DNA of 64,000 bases from Bacteroidota bacterium (GTDB lineage Bacteria; Bacteroidota; Rhodothermia; Rhodothermales; UBA10348), in assembly GCA_022567305.1 (NCBI GenBank), contig JADFHF010000006.1, forward strand, positions 62,001 through 126,000, read 5' to 3'. The notes under the pieces were generated by a model. The model was not told the origin of the DNA, did no database searches, and saw only the letters and a list, made by a program, of their open reading frames with translations. A program made the position numbers and the translations under genes. Positions 1 to 8,996 of the stretch are shown here, piece by piece (position 1 is the first letter of the stretch; each line of letters begins with the position of its first letter).

Positions 1-2
1 AC

Positions 3-974
3 GGACGCCTGCCGTCTTCCGAGGAGACGGAAGTGCTGATTCGGAAATTTGCCGCTGAGCGAACACTCCCGCCCATGATCGTCGACATTCTACGAATGAC
101 CCCGGAGGATGCCAATCCAATGGCGGCCCTTCGAACCGGCATATCCGTTCTTTCACTTTTTGATGGTGAAGCGGATGATTCGTCTCCAGAGGCCAACTAT
201 CGGAAAGCCATCCGATTGACCGCCCGAATTCCTGTGTTGATTACCACATTCGATAGAATTCGAAAAGGAAAGGAAATCGTGCAGCCGTTGCGAGAAGGGT
301 CGGAAGCCCACAATTTTCTCTACATGCTCTTAGGTGAGGAACCGGGTGAAGCCGCGGTACGCACATTCGATGCATGCCTCGTGCTGCACGCCGAACACGG
401 CCTCAATGCTTCAACGTTTGCAGGCAGGGTCATTGGGGCCACCTTGTCGGATATGTATTCTGCCATAACCGGCGCCGTCGGCGCACTTAAAGGACCTCTG
501 CATGGCGGCGCGAATATTCGAGTGATGGAGATGCTCAATGATATTGATCGGAAAAACGCCAATCCGAAAGCGTATATCCAGTCTCTTCTTGCTCAGAAAG
601 CGCGCGTGATGGGTTTCGGACATCGCGTTTACAAAACTCTTGATCCCCGGGCAGCTATCCTTCGTGAAATGCTGGACGACCTGAGCCGCGAGCGAGGAAC
701 AAGAAAGTGGTACGAGATGAGCCTCGAGATCATGGATATCATGGAGACTGAAAAAGGGCTCTATCCGAACGTAGACTTTTTCAGCGCCTCGGTCTACGCA
801 ACGCTGGGTATAGACTCGGATCTCTTCACACCCATATTCGCTCAATCCCGGATTACCGGCTGGACCGCGCATTTGCTTGAACAATGGAAAGACAATCGAT
901 TGATCCGTCCGAGAGCCGCATACACAGGCCCTCGCGGTCTTTCGACAAAAAGGCTGAATTTGAATCCCGGATGA
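3..974 (+). CDS. gltA: Citrate synthase, 5' end outside window
   Basis: Condenses oxaloacetate and acetyl-CoA to citrate, first step of the TCA cycle. The frame is open to the left edge, and the residues before the first in-window GTG (33) read GRLPSSEE, which matches the usual GRLP segment of citrate synthases, so the gene starts upstream. Visible landmarks are the substrate/catalytic His segment GPLHGGAN, the second His in GFGHRVYK, the catalytic Asp in NVDFFSA, and the CoA-side Arg in SRITGWTAH near the C-terminus. The visible length fits the shorter Gram-positive/archaeal-type enzyme (about 370-430 residues), missing its first part. The sdhCAB genes follow on the same strand after about 225 bases, so TCA functions are clustered. 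A 2-methylcitrate synthase cannot be fully excluded from sequence alone. Confidence 0.93.
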   Translation, partial: GRLPSSEETEVLIRKFAAERTLPPMIVDILRMTPEDANPMAALRTGISVLSLFDGEADDSSPEANYRKAIRLTARIPVLITTFDRIRKGKEIVQPLREGSEAHNFLYMLLGEEPGEAAVRTFDACLVLHAEHGLNASTFAGRVIGATLSDMYSAITGAVGALKGPLHGGANIRVMEMLNDIDRKNANPKAYIQSLLAQKARVMGFGHRVYKTLDPRAAILREMLDDLSRERGTRKWYEMSLEIMDIMETEKGLYPNVDFFSASVYATLGIDSDLFTPIFAQSRITGWTAHLLEQWKDNRLIRPRAAYTGPRGLSTKRLNLNPG

Positions 975-1200
975 GTCTTCGGTGGTTTGATTGAGATCGG
1001 GCAATCGCTCTTGCCGCAGCCCGCAATTCCCGTATTCTTCGTCTCGGTGGCAGTGATCTACGCTCATTTCAACATTATTTGAAGGCCTCCGTTTGTAGAT
1101 TTCAAACGCAGGCGAAATGTACGTTCACTGCGCGCTTGAACGCTCTCCCGGTTGCCACCACAACACGAACTTCGGATTCGTTCATCCTCATTCTGCGGAA

Positions 1201-1890
1201 ATGACTCAATCCCGCTCGAAGCTTCGAAGTCTTTTCTCGTCCCAGGTTGGCAAGAAACTGTTGACGGGAATCACAGGTCTCGCCCTGGTCGTCTTCGTGC
1301 TGGAGCACATGCTGGGGAATTTGCAGTTTCTAGCCGGGGATGATGCATACAACGCGTACGCCCACTTCCTCGTGGGTCTCGGCCCCGCGTTATGGGTGGT
1401 CGAAGTCATTCTTCTCGTATTTCTACTCATGCACATCGCACTCGGCATCAAGATTTGGATGGGCAGCCGTCGGGCTCGTACGTCTCGATATCGGAAGAGC
1501 AAAAGTGCGGGTGAACCGAGTCGTCAAACGCTTAGCTCACGAAGTATGCTGGTGACGGGGCTCGTTATCGGCATTTTCCTGGTCATCCACCTCGCGTCGT
1601 TTAAGTACGGAGCATACTACGAGACTACGATCGATGGCACGGTTATGCGGGACCTCGCACGGCTCATGCGACAGAAATTTCATGATCCGGCGTACGCATT
1701 CGGGTATCCAGCAGTCGTATTACTCCTGGCCGTTCATCTCAGACACGGGATCTGGAGTGCTTTTCAATCCCTTGGCGCCATGAGACCATCTATTTCTAGA
1801 CCTGTGTACACCTTGGGTGGATTGTTGGGGCTCGGAATTGCCGTCGGCTTTCTGATCGTTCCCATCGCCATATTTTTTGACTGGGTATAA
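1201..1890 (+). CDS. sdhC: Succinate dehydrogenase cytochrome b558 subunit
   Basis: Membrane anchor of succinate:quinone oxidoreductase (complex II); carries haem and the quinone site. The protein of 229 residues has five hydrophobic segments, as in the single-anchor b558 family of Bacillus, Chlorobi and Bacteroidota. Histidines suited to haem ligation sit in these segments ([31 protein letters not shown]). An in-frame GTG lies 28 codons upstream, but the ATG at 1201 gives the normal MTQSRSK start with a basic N-terminus before the first helix, so I chose it. No sdhD follows, consistent with the type B enzyme. It precedes sdhA by 29 bases and is surely cotranscribed. Confidence 0.93.
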   Translation: MTQSRSKLRSLFSSQVGKKLLTGITGLALVVFVLEHMLGNLQFLAGDDAYNAYAHFLVGLGPALWVVEVILLVFLLMHIALGIKIWMGSRRARTSRYRKSKSAGEPSRQTLSSRSMLVTGLVIGIFLVIHLASFKYGAYYETTIDGTVMRDLARLMRQKFHDPAYAFGYPAVVLLLAVHLRHGIWSAFQSLGAMRPSISRPVYTLGGLLGLGIAVGFLIVPIAIFFDWV

Positions 1891-1919
1891 TTCCAGACGA
1901 CACGAATTCCGCACAACTC

Positions 1920-3839
1920 ATGCATTCAGTTCTTGCTTCAAACGTTCCACCGGGCCGACTAGAAGAAAAGTGGGACAATTATAAGAGCCGTGTGAAGTTG
2001 GTCAATCCAGCCAATAAAAGAAATCATACGGTTTTGATCGTGGGAACAGGTCTTGCCGGAGCGTCGGCAGCTGCAACCCTTGCCGAATTGGGATATCAAG
2101 TCAAGAGCTTTTGCATCCAGGACTCACCGAGGCGGGCTCACTCTATTGCGGCGCAGGGGGGAATAAACGCCGCCAAGAATTATCCGAACGACGGCGATAC
2201 CATCTGGCGGCTATTCTACGACACGATTAAAGGTGGAGATTATCGATCGCGGGAGGCGAATGTGTATCGTCTGGCCCAGGTCAGCAACGAGATTATAGAC
2301 CAATGCGTGGCCCAGGGTGTTCCGTTCGCCAGAGAATACGGGGGATTGCTTGATAACCGATCGTTCGGAGGAGCGCAGGTTTCCAGAACGTTTTACGCGC
2401 GAGGACAAACCGGACAGCAATTGTTGCTCGGGGCCTACCAGGCGATGAGTCGCCAGGCGGCCGCCGGAAACGTCAAGATGTTTTCACGGCGCGAAATGCT
2501 CGATCTGGTTCTCGTGGATGGTCATGCCCGTGGAATCGTCACCCGAAACCTCGTCACGGGGGAAATCGAAAGGTATTCGGGCGACGCGGTGCTCCTCTGC
2601 ACGGGTGGATACGGGAACGTCTATTACCTGTCAACGAACGCCAAAAACTCGAACGTGACAGCCGCATGGCGATGCCATAGGCGCGGTGCATACTTTGCCA
2701 ATCCGTGTTTCACACAGATTCACCCTACATGTATCCCGGTATCAGGAGATTATCAATCGAAGCTTACACTCATGAGCGAGAGCCTCCGAAACGACGGGCG
2801 TGTGTGGGTTCCGAAAAATCCAGGGGATGAGCGCGCGCCCAATCAAATACCGGAGCATGACCGGGATTACTTCCTGGAAAGGCGCTATCCCGCTTTCGGC
2901 AACCTGGTTCCACGAGACGTTGCGTCGAGAAATGCCAAATATGCGTGCGACGAGGGACGAGGTGTAGGCGACACCCATCTGGCGGTTTATCTGGACTTCC
3001 AGAATTCCATCGAACGGCTCGGCCGTCAGCGCATCGAAGAGCGTTACGGAAATTTATTCGAAATGTATGAACGCATAACGGGTGAAGACCCGTATCAGGT
3101 TCCCATGCGAATTTATCCAGCGGTCCACTACACCATGGGCGGACTCTGGGTGGATTACGAGTTAATGACCACGATTCCCGGTCTATTCGTTCTCGGGGAA
3201 GCCAATTTCTCAGACCACGGCGCCAACCGGCTCGGTGCCAGCGCGCTGATGCAGGGCCTAGCGGACGGCTATTTCATCATTCCCTATACGCTGGGCAACT
3301 ATCTCGCCGGCTCAAAGATGGCCGGTGTAGATCCATCCGGGGATGCCTTTTCTGAGGCCGAGACGGAATCGAGAAGCCGAATTGATCGACTGCTCTCTGT
3401 CCAAGGAAACAAGACGGTCACGGAATATCATCGCGAATTGGGTTCAATTATGTGGGATGATGTCGGAATGTCCCGGAATGAAGATGGGCTCAAATCAGCG
3501 ATGGGTCGGATCGCCAGTTTGCGGGAGGAATATTGGCAGAATGTCCTCGTCCCCGGCGACGCGACATATCATAACAAATATTTGGAGTTTGCTGGACGGG
3601 TCGCGGATTTCCTCGAGCTTGCAGAATTGATGGCCCGCGATGGTCTTCACAGAACCGAATCCTGCGGAGGTCACTTCCGGGAAGAATACCAGACCCCCGA
3701 CGGAGAGGCTGTGCGGAACGACGATCTAATGGCGTACGTCGCCGCCTGGGAGTTCAGTCAAGAAGAGCATGGACCAAGAATGCACGCGGAGTATCTCGAG
3801 TTCGAAAATGTGCGTCTGACCACAAGGAGCTATAAATAG
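1920..3839 (+). CDS. sdhA: Succinate dehydrogenase/fumarate reductase flavoprotein subunit
   Basis: Catalytic FAD subunit of complex II, oxidising succinate to fumarate on the cytoplasmic side. Near residue 40 is the dinucleotide fold [11 protein letters not shown]. The covalent-FAD His lies in [11 protein letters not shown]. Further on are the substrate-binding segments HPTCIPVSG and [14 protein letters not shown] and the C-terminal FAD clamp [13 protein letters not shown]. Length 639 fits the long SdhA/FrdA form partnered with b558 anchors. ATG at 1920, 29 bases after sdhC; sdhB begins 18 bases after its stop. Direction (succinate oxidation versus fumarate reduction) cannot be read from sequence, but the adjacent citrate synthase favours an oxidative cycle. 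Confidence 0.96.
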   Translation: MHSVLASNVPPGRLEEKWDNYKSRVKLVNPANKRNHTVLIVGTGLAGASAAATLAELGYQVKSFCIQDSPRRAHSIAAQGGINAAKNYPNDGDTIWRLFYDTIKGGDYRSREANVYRLAQVSNEIIDQCVAQGVPFAREYGGLLDNRSFGGAQVSRTFYARGQTGQQLLLGAYQAMSRQAAAGNVKMFSRREMLDLVLVDGHARGIVTRNLVTGEIERYSGDAVLLCTGGYGNVYYLSTNAKNSNVTAAWRCHRRGAYFANPCFTQIHPTCIPVSGDYQSKLTLMSESLRNDGRVWVPKNPGDERAPNQIPEHDRDYFLERRYPAFGNLVPRDVASRNAKYACDEGRGVGDTHLAVYLDFQNSIERLGRQRIEERYGNLFEMYERITGEDPYQVPMRIYPAVHYTMGGLWVDYELMTTIPGLFVLGEANFSDHGANRLGASALMQGLADGYFIIPYTLGNYLAGSKMAGVDPSGDAFSEAETESRSRIDRLLSVQGNKTVTEYHRELGSIMWDDVGMSRNEDGLKSAMGRIASLREEYWQNVLVPGDATYHNKYLEFAGRVADFLELAELMARDGLHRTESCGGHFREEYQTPDGEAVRNDDLMAYVAAWEFSQEEHGPRMHAEYLEFENVRLTTRSYK

Positions 3840-3857
3840 CCACGTAATCAGCGAACC

Positions 3858-4619
3858 ATGTCAGACAGGATGACCATCCATTTGAGCGTGTGGCGACAGG
3901 CCGGTCCGGAATCTTCCGGTGCGTTTGAAAACTATACCGTGAACGACGTGAACGAGCACATGTCGTTTCTGGAAGTACTCGATGTCCTGAATGAAACGCT
4001 CATCCGGAAAGGCGAACTACCGGTTGAGTTCGACCACGATTGCCGCGAGGGTATTTGCGGAGCTTGCGGTGTGGTCATCAACGGGGTTGCCCACGGCCCA
4101 CAAAAGCGCACAGCCTCGTGTCAGTTGCACATGAGGCAGTTCAAAGACGGCGACACGATTGTCGTCGAGCCCTGGCGAGCCGACGCGTTTCCCATCATCA
4201 GAGATCTAGTTGTTGACCGAAGCGCTTTTGACCGAATCATCGAGGCTGGCGGATATGTCTCGGTAAGTACGGGCAATGCCCCGGACGCCAACGCCGTACT
4301 GGTTCCGAAGGACGACGTTGATCGAGCGTTCGACTACGCTTCGTGCATCGGGTGCGGCGCCTGCGTTGCAGCCTGCCCCAATGCATCAGCGTCCCTGTTC
4401 ACGGCGTCGAAGATCGGGCATCTGGCGCTACTGCCTCAGGGTGATCCGGAGAGATCCCACCGGGTGGTGGCCATGGTCGATCAAATGCAAAAAGAAGGGT
4501 TTGGAGACTGTTCAAACCATGCGGAATGCGAAGCCGTTTGTCCGAAAGGGATTTCGATATCCTCGATTGCACTCATGCGACGCGAATACATGAAATCGCT
4601 GGTGTCGTCTGGCGGCTGA
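3858..4619 (+). CDS. sdhB: Succinate dehydrogenase iron-sulfur subunit
   Basis: Electron-transfer subunit linking SdhA flavin to the SdhC haem/quinone site. The 2Fe-2S plant-type ferredoxin domain carries [10 protein letters not shown] around residue 62. The C-terminal half holds the 4Fe-4S motif [12 protein letters not shown] and the second cluster motif beginning CSNHAEC and ending CPKGI. Length 253 is normal for the family associated with cytochrome b558. Third gene of sdhCAB. Its stop lies two bases from the stop of the convergent FKBP gene, with no room for a separate terminator. Confidence 0.95.
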   Translation: MSDRMTIHLSVWRQAGPESSGAFENYTVNDVNEHMSFLEVLDVLNETLIRKGELPVEFDHDCREGICGACGVVINGVAHGPQKRTASCQLHMRQFKDGDTIVVEPWRADAFPIIRDLVVDRSAFDRIIEAGGYVSVSTGNAPDANAVLVPKDDVDRAFDYASCIGCGACVAACPNASASLFTASKIGHLALLPQGDPERSHRVVAMVDQMQKEGFGDCSNHAECEAVCPKGISISSIALMRREYMKSLVSSGG

Positions 4620-4621
4620 GT

Positions 4622-5257
4622 TTACTGGAGACGGATTTCGACCAGTTCGACGTCGAAAAGCAGTGAGGCGCCCGGCGGAATATCGGGACCGGAACCTCTA
4701 TCACCATACCCTAATTCGGGGGGGATCGTCAGTATTCGCCGCTCACCCACCATCATTCCTGCAACACCCAGATCCCAGCCCTGGATCACCTGGCCGACAC
4801 CCAACTTGAACGCAAACGGTGTTCCTCGGTCGCGCGAGCTGTCAAATTTGACGCCTTTCCCGTCAGGCGCTCCTTCATCGTACAACCAGCCAGTATAATG
4901 AACACGGGCAACTTCACCGGATTTGATTTCTTCTCCCTCTCCTTTGAAAACGATCTGAATCCTCAGCCCATTTTCCAATACTGTAACGTCCTGTATATCT
5001 TGTATTTGCGCCGCCCGCGTCTCAACCGAATCGGTCACTTCCTGGGTCTCGACCGTGTCCGTCACTTCCTGGGTCTCGACCGTGTCCGTCACTTCCTGGG
5101 TCTCGACCGAATCGGTCACTTCCTGGGTCTCGACCGAATCGGTCACTTCCTGGGTTTCGACCGTGTCCGTCACTTCCTGGGTTTCGCCCTGCTGTGCTAA
5201 ACAACCAGAAAGCCCCCCCGTGATGAGGAAAAGCCCGAACAGTCCGTTCTTGAACAT
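4622..5257 (-). CDS. FKBP-type peptidyl-prolyl isomerase lipoprotein with repeat stalk
   Basis: Predicted outer-membrane or periplasmic lipoprotein that isomerises X-Pro bonds during protein folding. Residues 1-18 form a lipoprotein signal ending at lipobox LSGC (Cys19). Residues 28-81 are six tandem copies of a nine-residue unit EVTDxVETQ, where x is Ser or Thr; the last copy ends in Arg. The C-terminal ~115 residues are an FKBP domain with landmarks [34 protein letters not shown] and [11 protein letters not shown]. The repeat probably acts as an extended acidic spacer between the lipid anchor and the catalytic domain (inference). The gene is minus strand, convergent with sdhB, with purQ upstream. 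Confidence 0.9.
   Translation of the reverse strand: MFKNGLFGLFLITGGLSGCLAQQGETQEVTDTVETQEVTDSVETQEVTDSVETQEVTDTVETQEVTDTVETQEVTDSVETRAAQIQDIQDVTVLENGLRIQIVFKGEGEEIKSGEVARVHYTGWLYDEGAPDGKGVKFDSSRDRGTPFAFKLGVGQVIQGWDLGVAGMMVGERRILTIPPELGYGDRGSGPDIPPGASLLFDVELVEIRLQ
5015..5176 (-). repeat. Six-copy 27-bp tandem repeat inside the FKBP lipoprotein gene
   Basis: Six head-to-tail 27-base units encode the nine-residue repeat EVTDxVETQ. Units are nearly identical at DNA level. They differ mainly at the Ser/Thr codon and the neighbouring Asp codon (gaatcggt versus gtgtccgt on the plus strand). Such near-identity implies recent expansion by slippage or recombination, so copy number is likely to vary between strains. 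Both strands stay open in several frames across it, a by-product of the 27-base period. Confidence 0.95.
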
Positions 5258-5301
5258 AAAATTGTTAATTAAATTGTTGTTTGACAGGGTTTACGCAGAG
5301 T

Positions 5302-6000
5302 CTAGACAGGGACGCCCGTGCTCACCAAGATAGATTCGAAGATCATAGCACCATCCGAACGACCCAAAATCTCTTCAGCACATCGCTCTGGATGGGGCAT
5401 CATGCCTAACACGTTGCCGGCTTCATTCAGGATTCCGGCAATGTTTCTGGCCGACCCGTTCGGATTGGACTCCGATGTCGCCTCGCCTTCGTCATTGCAA
5501 TATCTGAAGGCGATTCGATTCTCGTCCTCAAGTCGACAGAGCACGTCGTCGGCGGCGATATAATTGCCTTCGCCATGCGCAATTGGAATCTGAAGGACAG
5601 AATCCGAATCCAGTGTCCGTGTAAACGGTGATGTCCTGTTCTCCGGCCGGACAAAAATGTTCTTGCAAACAAACCGAAGCAACGCATTTTTCATAAGCGC
5701 CCCGGGAAGCAATCCGCTCTCACAGAGAATCTGAAATCCATTGCAGATGCCGAGCACCAGACCACCGTTATTCGCAAATCGAATCACATCTTTCATGATC
5801 GGGGAAAACCGAGCGATGGCTCCTGATCGAAGCGCGTCTCCATAGGAAAATCCACCGGGTATGATGACTACGTCGACGTCGCCTATCGAATGATCCTTGT
5901 GCCAGATAAAAGACGTTTGCTGATCGAAGACATGCTTCGCAACGTAGTATGCGTCGTGATCACAGTTCGAGCCTGGAAATTCGATAATGCCAAATTGCAC
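5302..6000 (-). CDS. purQ: Phosphoribosylformylglycinamidine synthase subunit PurQ
   Basis: Glutaminase subunit supplying ammonia to PurL for the FGAR to FGAM step of purine synthesis. The start reads MQFGIIEFPGSNCDHD, the typical PurQ opening. The class I glutaminase nucleophile is in LGICNGFQIL, and the His-Glu pair is in MPHPERCAEE near the C-terminus. Length 232 matches stand-alone PurQ of the PurL/PurQ/PurS system. PurS and PurL are not in this window. About 250 bases separate its start from the divergent Bat operon, so the promoters of both lie in that gap. Confidence 0.95.
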   Translation of the reverse strand: MQFGIIEFPGSNCDHDAYYVAKHVFDQQTSFIWHKDHSIGDVDVVIIPGGFSYGDALRSGAIARFSPIMKDVIRFANNGGLVLGICNGFQILCESGLLPGALMKNALLRFVCKNIFVRPENRTSPFTRTLDSDSVLQIPIAHGEGNYIAADDVLCRLEDENRIAFRYCNDEGEATSESNPNGSARNIAGILNEAGNVLGMMPHPERCAEEILGRSDGAMIFESILVSTGVPV

Positions 6001-6247
6001 GTATCTGACTTCAATAATGATTGGCGTAATTCTCTTCCGTTAGAATTTACGGGAATCTGAAAGCATCTCCATGAGATCATTGCTCGATTGATGTGAAGAC
6101 GTGCGAAGAGCTGAGGATAGACCACCCGAATGCCGATACGAAAAGGAGTAGCAATTTCTTAACGCACTTCACAACATGTTTTGGTTAAAATGCGTTATAT
6201 GCTCGACTTGAACCCGAGCAAAAGCCGGCAAACACTACCGTGCGTCT

Positions 6248-7120
6248 ATGATCCCCAAAGAACTGTTTAAAAAGATTCGAAAGTTGGAGATTCGAACAAA
6301 GGGTCTAGTCAGCAATATTTTTGGAGGCGAGTATCAATCGGCCTTCAAAGGGCAAGGAATGGAGTTCGCCGAGGTTCGCCCGTATCAGTATGGTGATGAC
6401 ATCCGAAGTATCGACTGGAATGTTTCCGCTCGATACGATGATACGTTTGTTAAGATTTTCGAGGAAGAACGTGAACAGACCCTTCTATTGGTGGTCGACA
6501 TCTCGGGCTCGGGAGATTTTGGGTCTTCTTACAAATTCAAGAGAGAAATCGCAGCCGAAATCTGCGCAATCGTCGCTTTCAGTGCCATCCTGAACAATGA
6601 TAAAGTCGGATTGCTACTTTTTTCGGATCATGTCGAACTCTTTGTACCACCTAAGAAGGGACGTCGGCACGTTCTCCGCTTGATCCGAGACCTGTTTGCC
6701 CACGAACGCACATCGACGCAAACAAATCTGTCGGTGGCCCTCAACCACGTTGTTCACGTACTGAACAGGCGTTCGATCGTGCTCCTCGTGAGCGATTTCA
6801 TGGATGACGATTTCGAGGCTCCACTTCGAGCCGTTGCTAGGCGCCACGATACGGTAGCCGTTCACTTATTGGATCCCAGGGAAATGGAACTTCCGGAGGT
6901 TGGCCTACTGGAACTCACCGATGCCGAGACGGACGAGAATATTGTTGTGGATACCAGCAGTGAACGGGTGCGAACGGCATTCGCTACACGAGCCCGATCT
7001 CGTTGCGATCTCGTAGAAGAGGTCTTATTCCGATCGCGCGTCGACCGGATCCCGATTCATACGGACAAAGGGTACATCGAACCCCTTATTCGATTCTTTC
7101 GATACCGCAATAAGGGTTAA
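6248..7120 (+). CDS. DUF58 protein, first gene of the Bat operon
   Basis: Cytoplasmic DUF58/von Willebrand-like protein of the kind that accompanies MoxR ATPases. The signature YQYGDDIRSIDWNVSARYD is at residues ~50-70, followed by a VWA-type strand with a metal-site-like VVDISGSGDFG. Length 290 is usual. In most Bacteroidota a moxR gene precedes it; here purQ is divergent instead and no moxR is present, so the ATPase partner, if any, is elsewhere. The six-base gap to the next gene shows cotranscription. The role proposed for the operon is envelope stress or oxygen tolerance. This rests on family knowledge from Bacteroides and Leptospira, and the molecular function is not settled. Confidence 0.85.
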   Translation: MIPKELFKKIRKLEIRTKGLVSNIFGGEYQSAFKGQGMEFAEVRPYQYGDDIRSIDWNVSARYDDTFVKIFEEEREQTLLLVVDISGSGDFGSSYKFKREIAAEICAIVAFSAILNNDKVGLLLFSDHVELFVPPKKGRRHVLRLIRDLFAHERTSTQTNLSVALNHVVHVLNRRSIVLLVSDFMDDDFEAPLRAVARRHDTVAVHLLDPREMELPEVGLLELTDAETDENIVVDTSSERVRTAFATRARSRCDLVEEVLFRSRVDRIPIHTDKGYIEPLIRFFRYRNKG

Positions 7121-7125
7121 TCAGA

Positions 7126-8184
7126 TTGTCCTGGCGCTCCAACATCGTTTTCACCGCAGGCCTGATCACCGTTTTGATCTGGCTTTCGACTCCTTCGTCA
7201 GTCGTCGCCCAGCGATATGACGCTTATTCGCGGGTCGACAGTGTGACCATTGGCGAGCGATTTGAAGTCGTGGTTACTATCGAGCACGACGGCACGCGGA
7301 ATCCGCTCTTTCCCCACAACTTTCTTCCTGACTCGCTAAAAAACCGTCCGACATTCGAGCTCGGAGGGTTCACAATTCTCGGAAATAGTTCGCCAGCCAG
7401 AAGACAATTAAGTAACAACTGGTACATCGATAGTCTTCGATACGAAGTTGCGACGTTCGAGCTGGATTCGGCCTACGTCCCGACTTTTCCCGTCGGGCTG
7501 GCCTCACCGACAGACACGTTGGTAGCCGGAACAGCCGGAGTGCTCGTTTGGATCGAGTCCCTGGTGCCGGAAGACGCAGAAGGAATTCGGGATATCACTG
7601 GTCTCGCCGATTTCCCTGGAATTCCTCTGTTCTGGTACATTTTACCGATTCTCCTCTTGGGCGTGGCCTATTGGCTTTGGAGACGAAGTCGCAAGGATTT
7701 AGCGGTCGAATTGCCTGAAGAAGAAACCGAACCCATCGAGCCCCCGTGGGATGAAGCTCAGCGTAGACTCAGGTTGCTCGAGCAGATGGACTTGAGTCAA
7801 CCTAGCAACATTAAACCCTTTTATGTTGAGTTGTCCGAGCTGCTCAGAACCTATCTGGCTCGCCGCGCTGACGTCCCGGCGCTCGAGACGACGACGCGAG
7901 AGCTGGTCGCTCGTCTCCAGAGTGCGTTGGAAGAAGGGGTTGTACCGGCCGACATCGTGGGCGAAATGGAGGAAGTCCTGTCCCATGCGGATTTGGTCAA
8001 GTTTGCGGATATGAAACCAGGCAACGAAGCCGGCAGAGCAGCCCTCTCCAGGACGAGTTCAGCCATTGTGAGTACAGAAAAAGAATTCGTGTCCCGTCGC
8101 GCAGCCCTTCGCGTAGCCGCTGAGGAGAAAGAAAATTCTCGCATCGAGGAATTGAAGACGAACGGGGTTGGCGATCATGAGTAG
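7126..8184 (+). CDS. BatX-like membrane protein with signal peptide
   Basis: Unnamed membrane protein typical of the slot between DUF58 and batA. It starts at TTG 7126, which gives a clear signal peptide (hydrophobic core ITVLIWLS, cleavage after SVVAQ). A periplasmic beta-rich region of ~130 residues follows, then one membrane helix around residue 175 (FWYILPILLLGVAYW). The basic RRSRK after it puts a Glu/Arg-rich C-terminal domain in the cytoplasm. No catalytic motif is recognised. Its last eight bases overlap the ATG of the sirtuin gene, implying translational coupling. The TTG start is inferred from the signal peptide and position; no better start is seen. Confidence 0.72.
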   Translation: MSWRSNIVFTAGLITVLIWLSTPSSVVAQRYDAYSRVDSVTIGERFEVVVTIEHDGTRNPLFPHNFLPDSLKNRPTFELGGFTILGNSSPARRQLSNNWYIDSLRYEVATFELDSAYVPTFPVGLASPTDTLVAGTAGVLVWIESLVPEDAEGIRDITGLADFPGIPLFWYILPILLLGVAYWLWRRSRKDLAVELPEEETEPIEPPWDEAQRRLRLLEQMDLSQPSNIKPFYVELSELLRTYLARRADVPALETTTRELVARLQSALEEGVVPADIVGEMEEVLSHADLVKFADMKPGNEAGRAALSRTSSAIVSTEKEFVSRRAALRVAAEEKENSRIEELKTNGVGDHE

Positions 8185-8971
8185 CCGTACCGCCCATTTG
8201 ACAGAGCCGTCAGAGCAGCTTCTTGGAAGACTAGAGCAGGCGACGTCCCTTTGCGTTTTGACCGGAGCGGGTATTAGCGTCGAAAGTGGGCTTTCTACCT
8301 TTCGCGACCCCGAGGGACTTTGGGAGAAATACAATCCGTCAGACCTGGCTACCGAAGCCGCATTCAGACGAAATCCCAAACTGGTTCAGGGTTGGTATCA
8401 GGCGCGATTGGAACAGGCGATCAGTGCTCAGCCCAACGCCGGGCACCTTGCGATTACGGAATTGGACGAATTAAGTGAGTATTTTCTTTTGGTCACCCAA
8501 AACGTGGATACACTCCATACACGCGCAGGCACGAAGAGATTGGTGGAGCTCCACGGAAATATTTCCGACGAGCGATGCGTTGATTGCGGACAGCCGTCGG
8601 ACCGTCTCGTGTTCTCGGAGGAAGGACTCCGATGCTGCGCCGACTGCAATGGATTTTTACGCCCGGGAGTTGTGTGGTTTGGGGAAACACTTCCTACAGA
8701 ACCCTTCGAGAGAGCGTCGGAGGCCGCCTCGCGCGCAGACGTGTTTCTGTCCGTGGGGACCAGCTCAATCGTTTATCCGGCAGCCGGCCTGCCGCTTTTA
8801 GCCAAACAGAATGGAGCTTTTGTCGTGGAGATCAATGTAGAACCGTCTGCTCTTTCACATACAATGCATGAACTCATCCTTGGGCCGGCGGGCGAAATTT
8901 TGCCTCTTCTCGTTGAACACATACGATCTCTCCAGCCCTTGAACAAACTCGAACCTAACACAAGTCGTTAA
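8177..8971 (+). CDS. cobB: SIR2-family NAD-dependent protein deacylase
   Basis: Sirtuin removing acyl groups from lysines using NAD. Landmarks: NAD-binding GAGISVESGLSTFRD near the N-terminus, TQNVDTLH, the catalytic His in VELHGN, and two Cys-x2-Cys pairs (CVDC and CADC) for zinc. NAD-fold motifs VGTSS and EINVEPS lie near the C-terminus. The segment WYQAR has the Tyr-x-x-Arg pair that, in SIRT5/CobB-type class III sirtuins, binds acidic acyl groups, so desuccinylase/demalonylase activity is likely (inference). I chose ATG 8177 over the upstream TTG at 8168 because it overlaps the preceding stop. It sits between BatX-like and batA, an unusual place that suggests co-expression with the Bat proteins. 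Confidence 0.92.
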   Translation: MSSRTAHLTEPSEQLLGRLEQATSLCVLTGAGISVESGLSTFRDPEGLWEKYNPSDLATEAAFRRNPKLVQGWYQARLEQAISAQPNAGHLAITELDELSEYFLLVTQNVDTLHTRAGTKRLVELHGNISDERCVDCGQPSDRLVFSEEGLRCCADCNGFLRPGVVWFGETLPTEPFERASEAASRADVFLSVGTSSIVYPAAGLPLLAKQNGAFVVEINVEPSALSHTMHELILGPAGEILPLLVEHIRSLQPLNKLEPNTSR

Positions 8972-8996
8972 CCGACTGAATGTAATCTGATATTCT

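Noticed and set aside
5022-5333. Several open frames on both strands across the 27-bp repeats.
   Set aside because: A repeat length divisible by three keeps frames open automatically; only the FKBP lipoprotein frame extends into a real domain.
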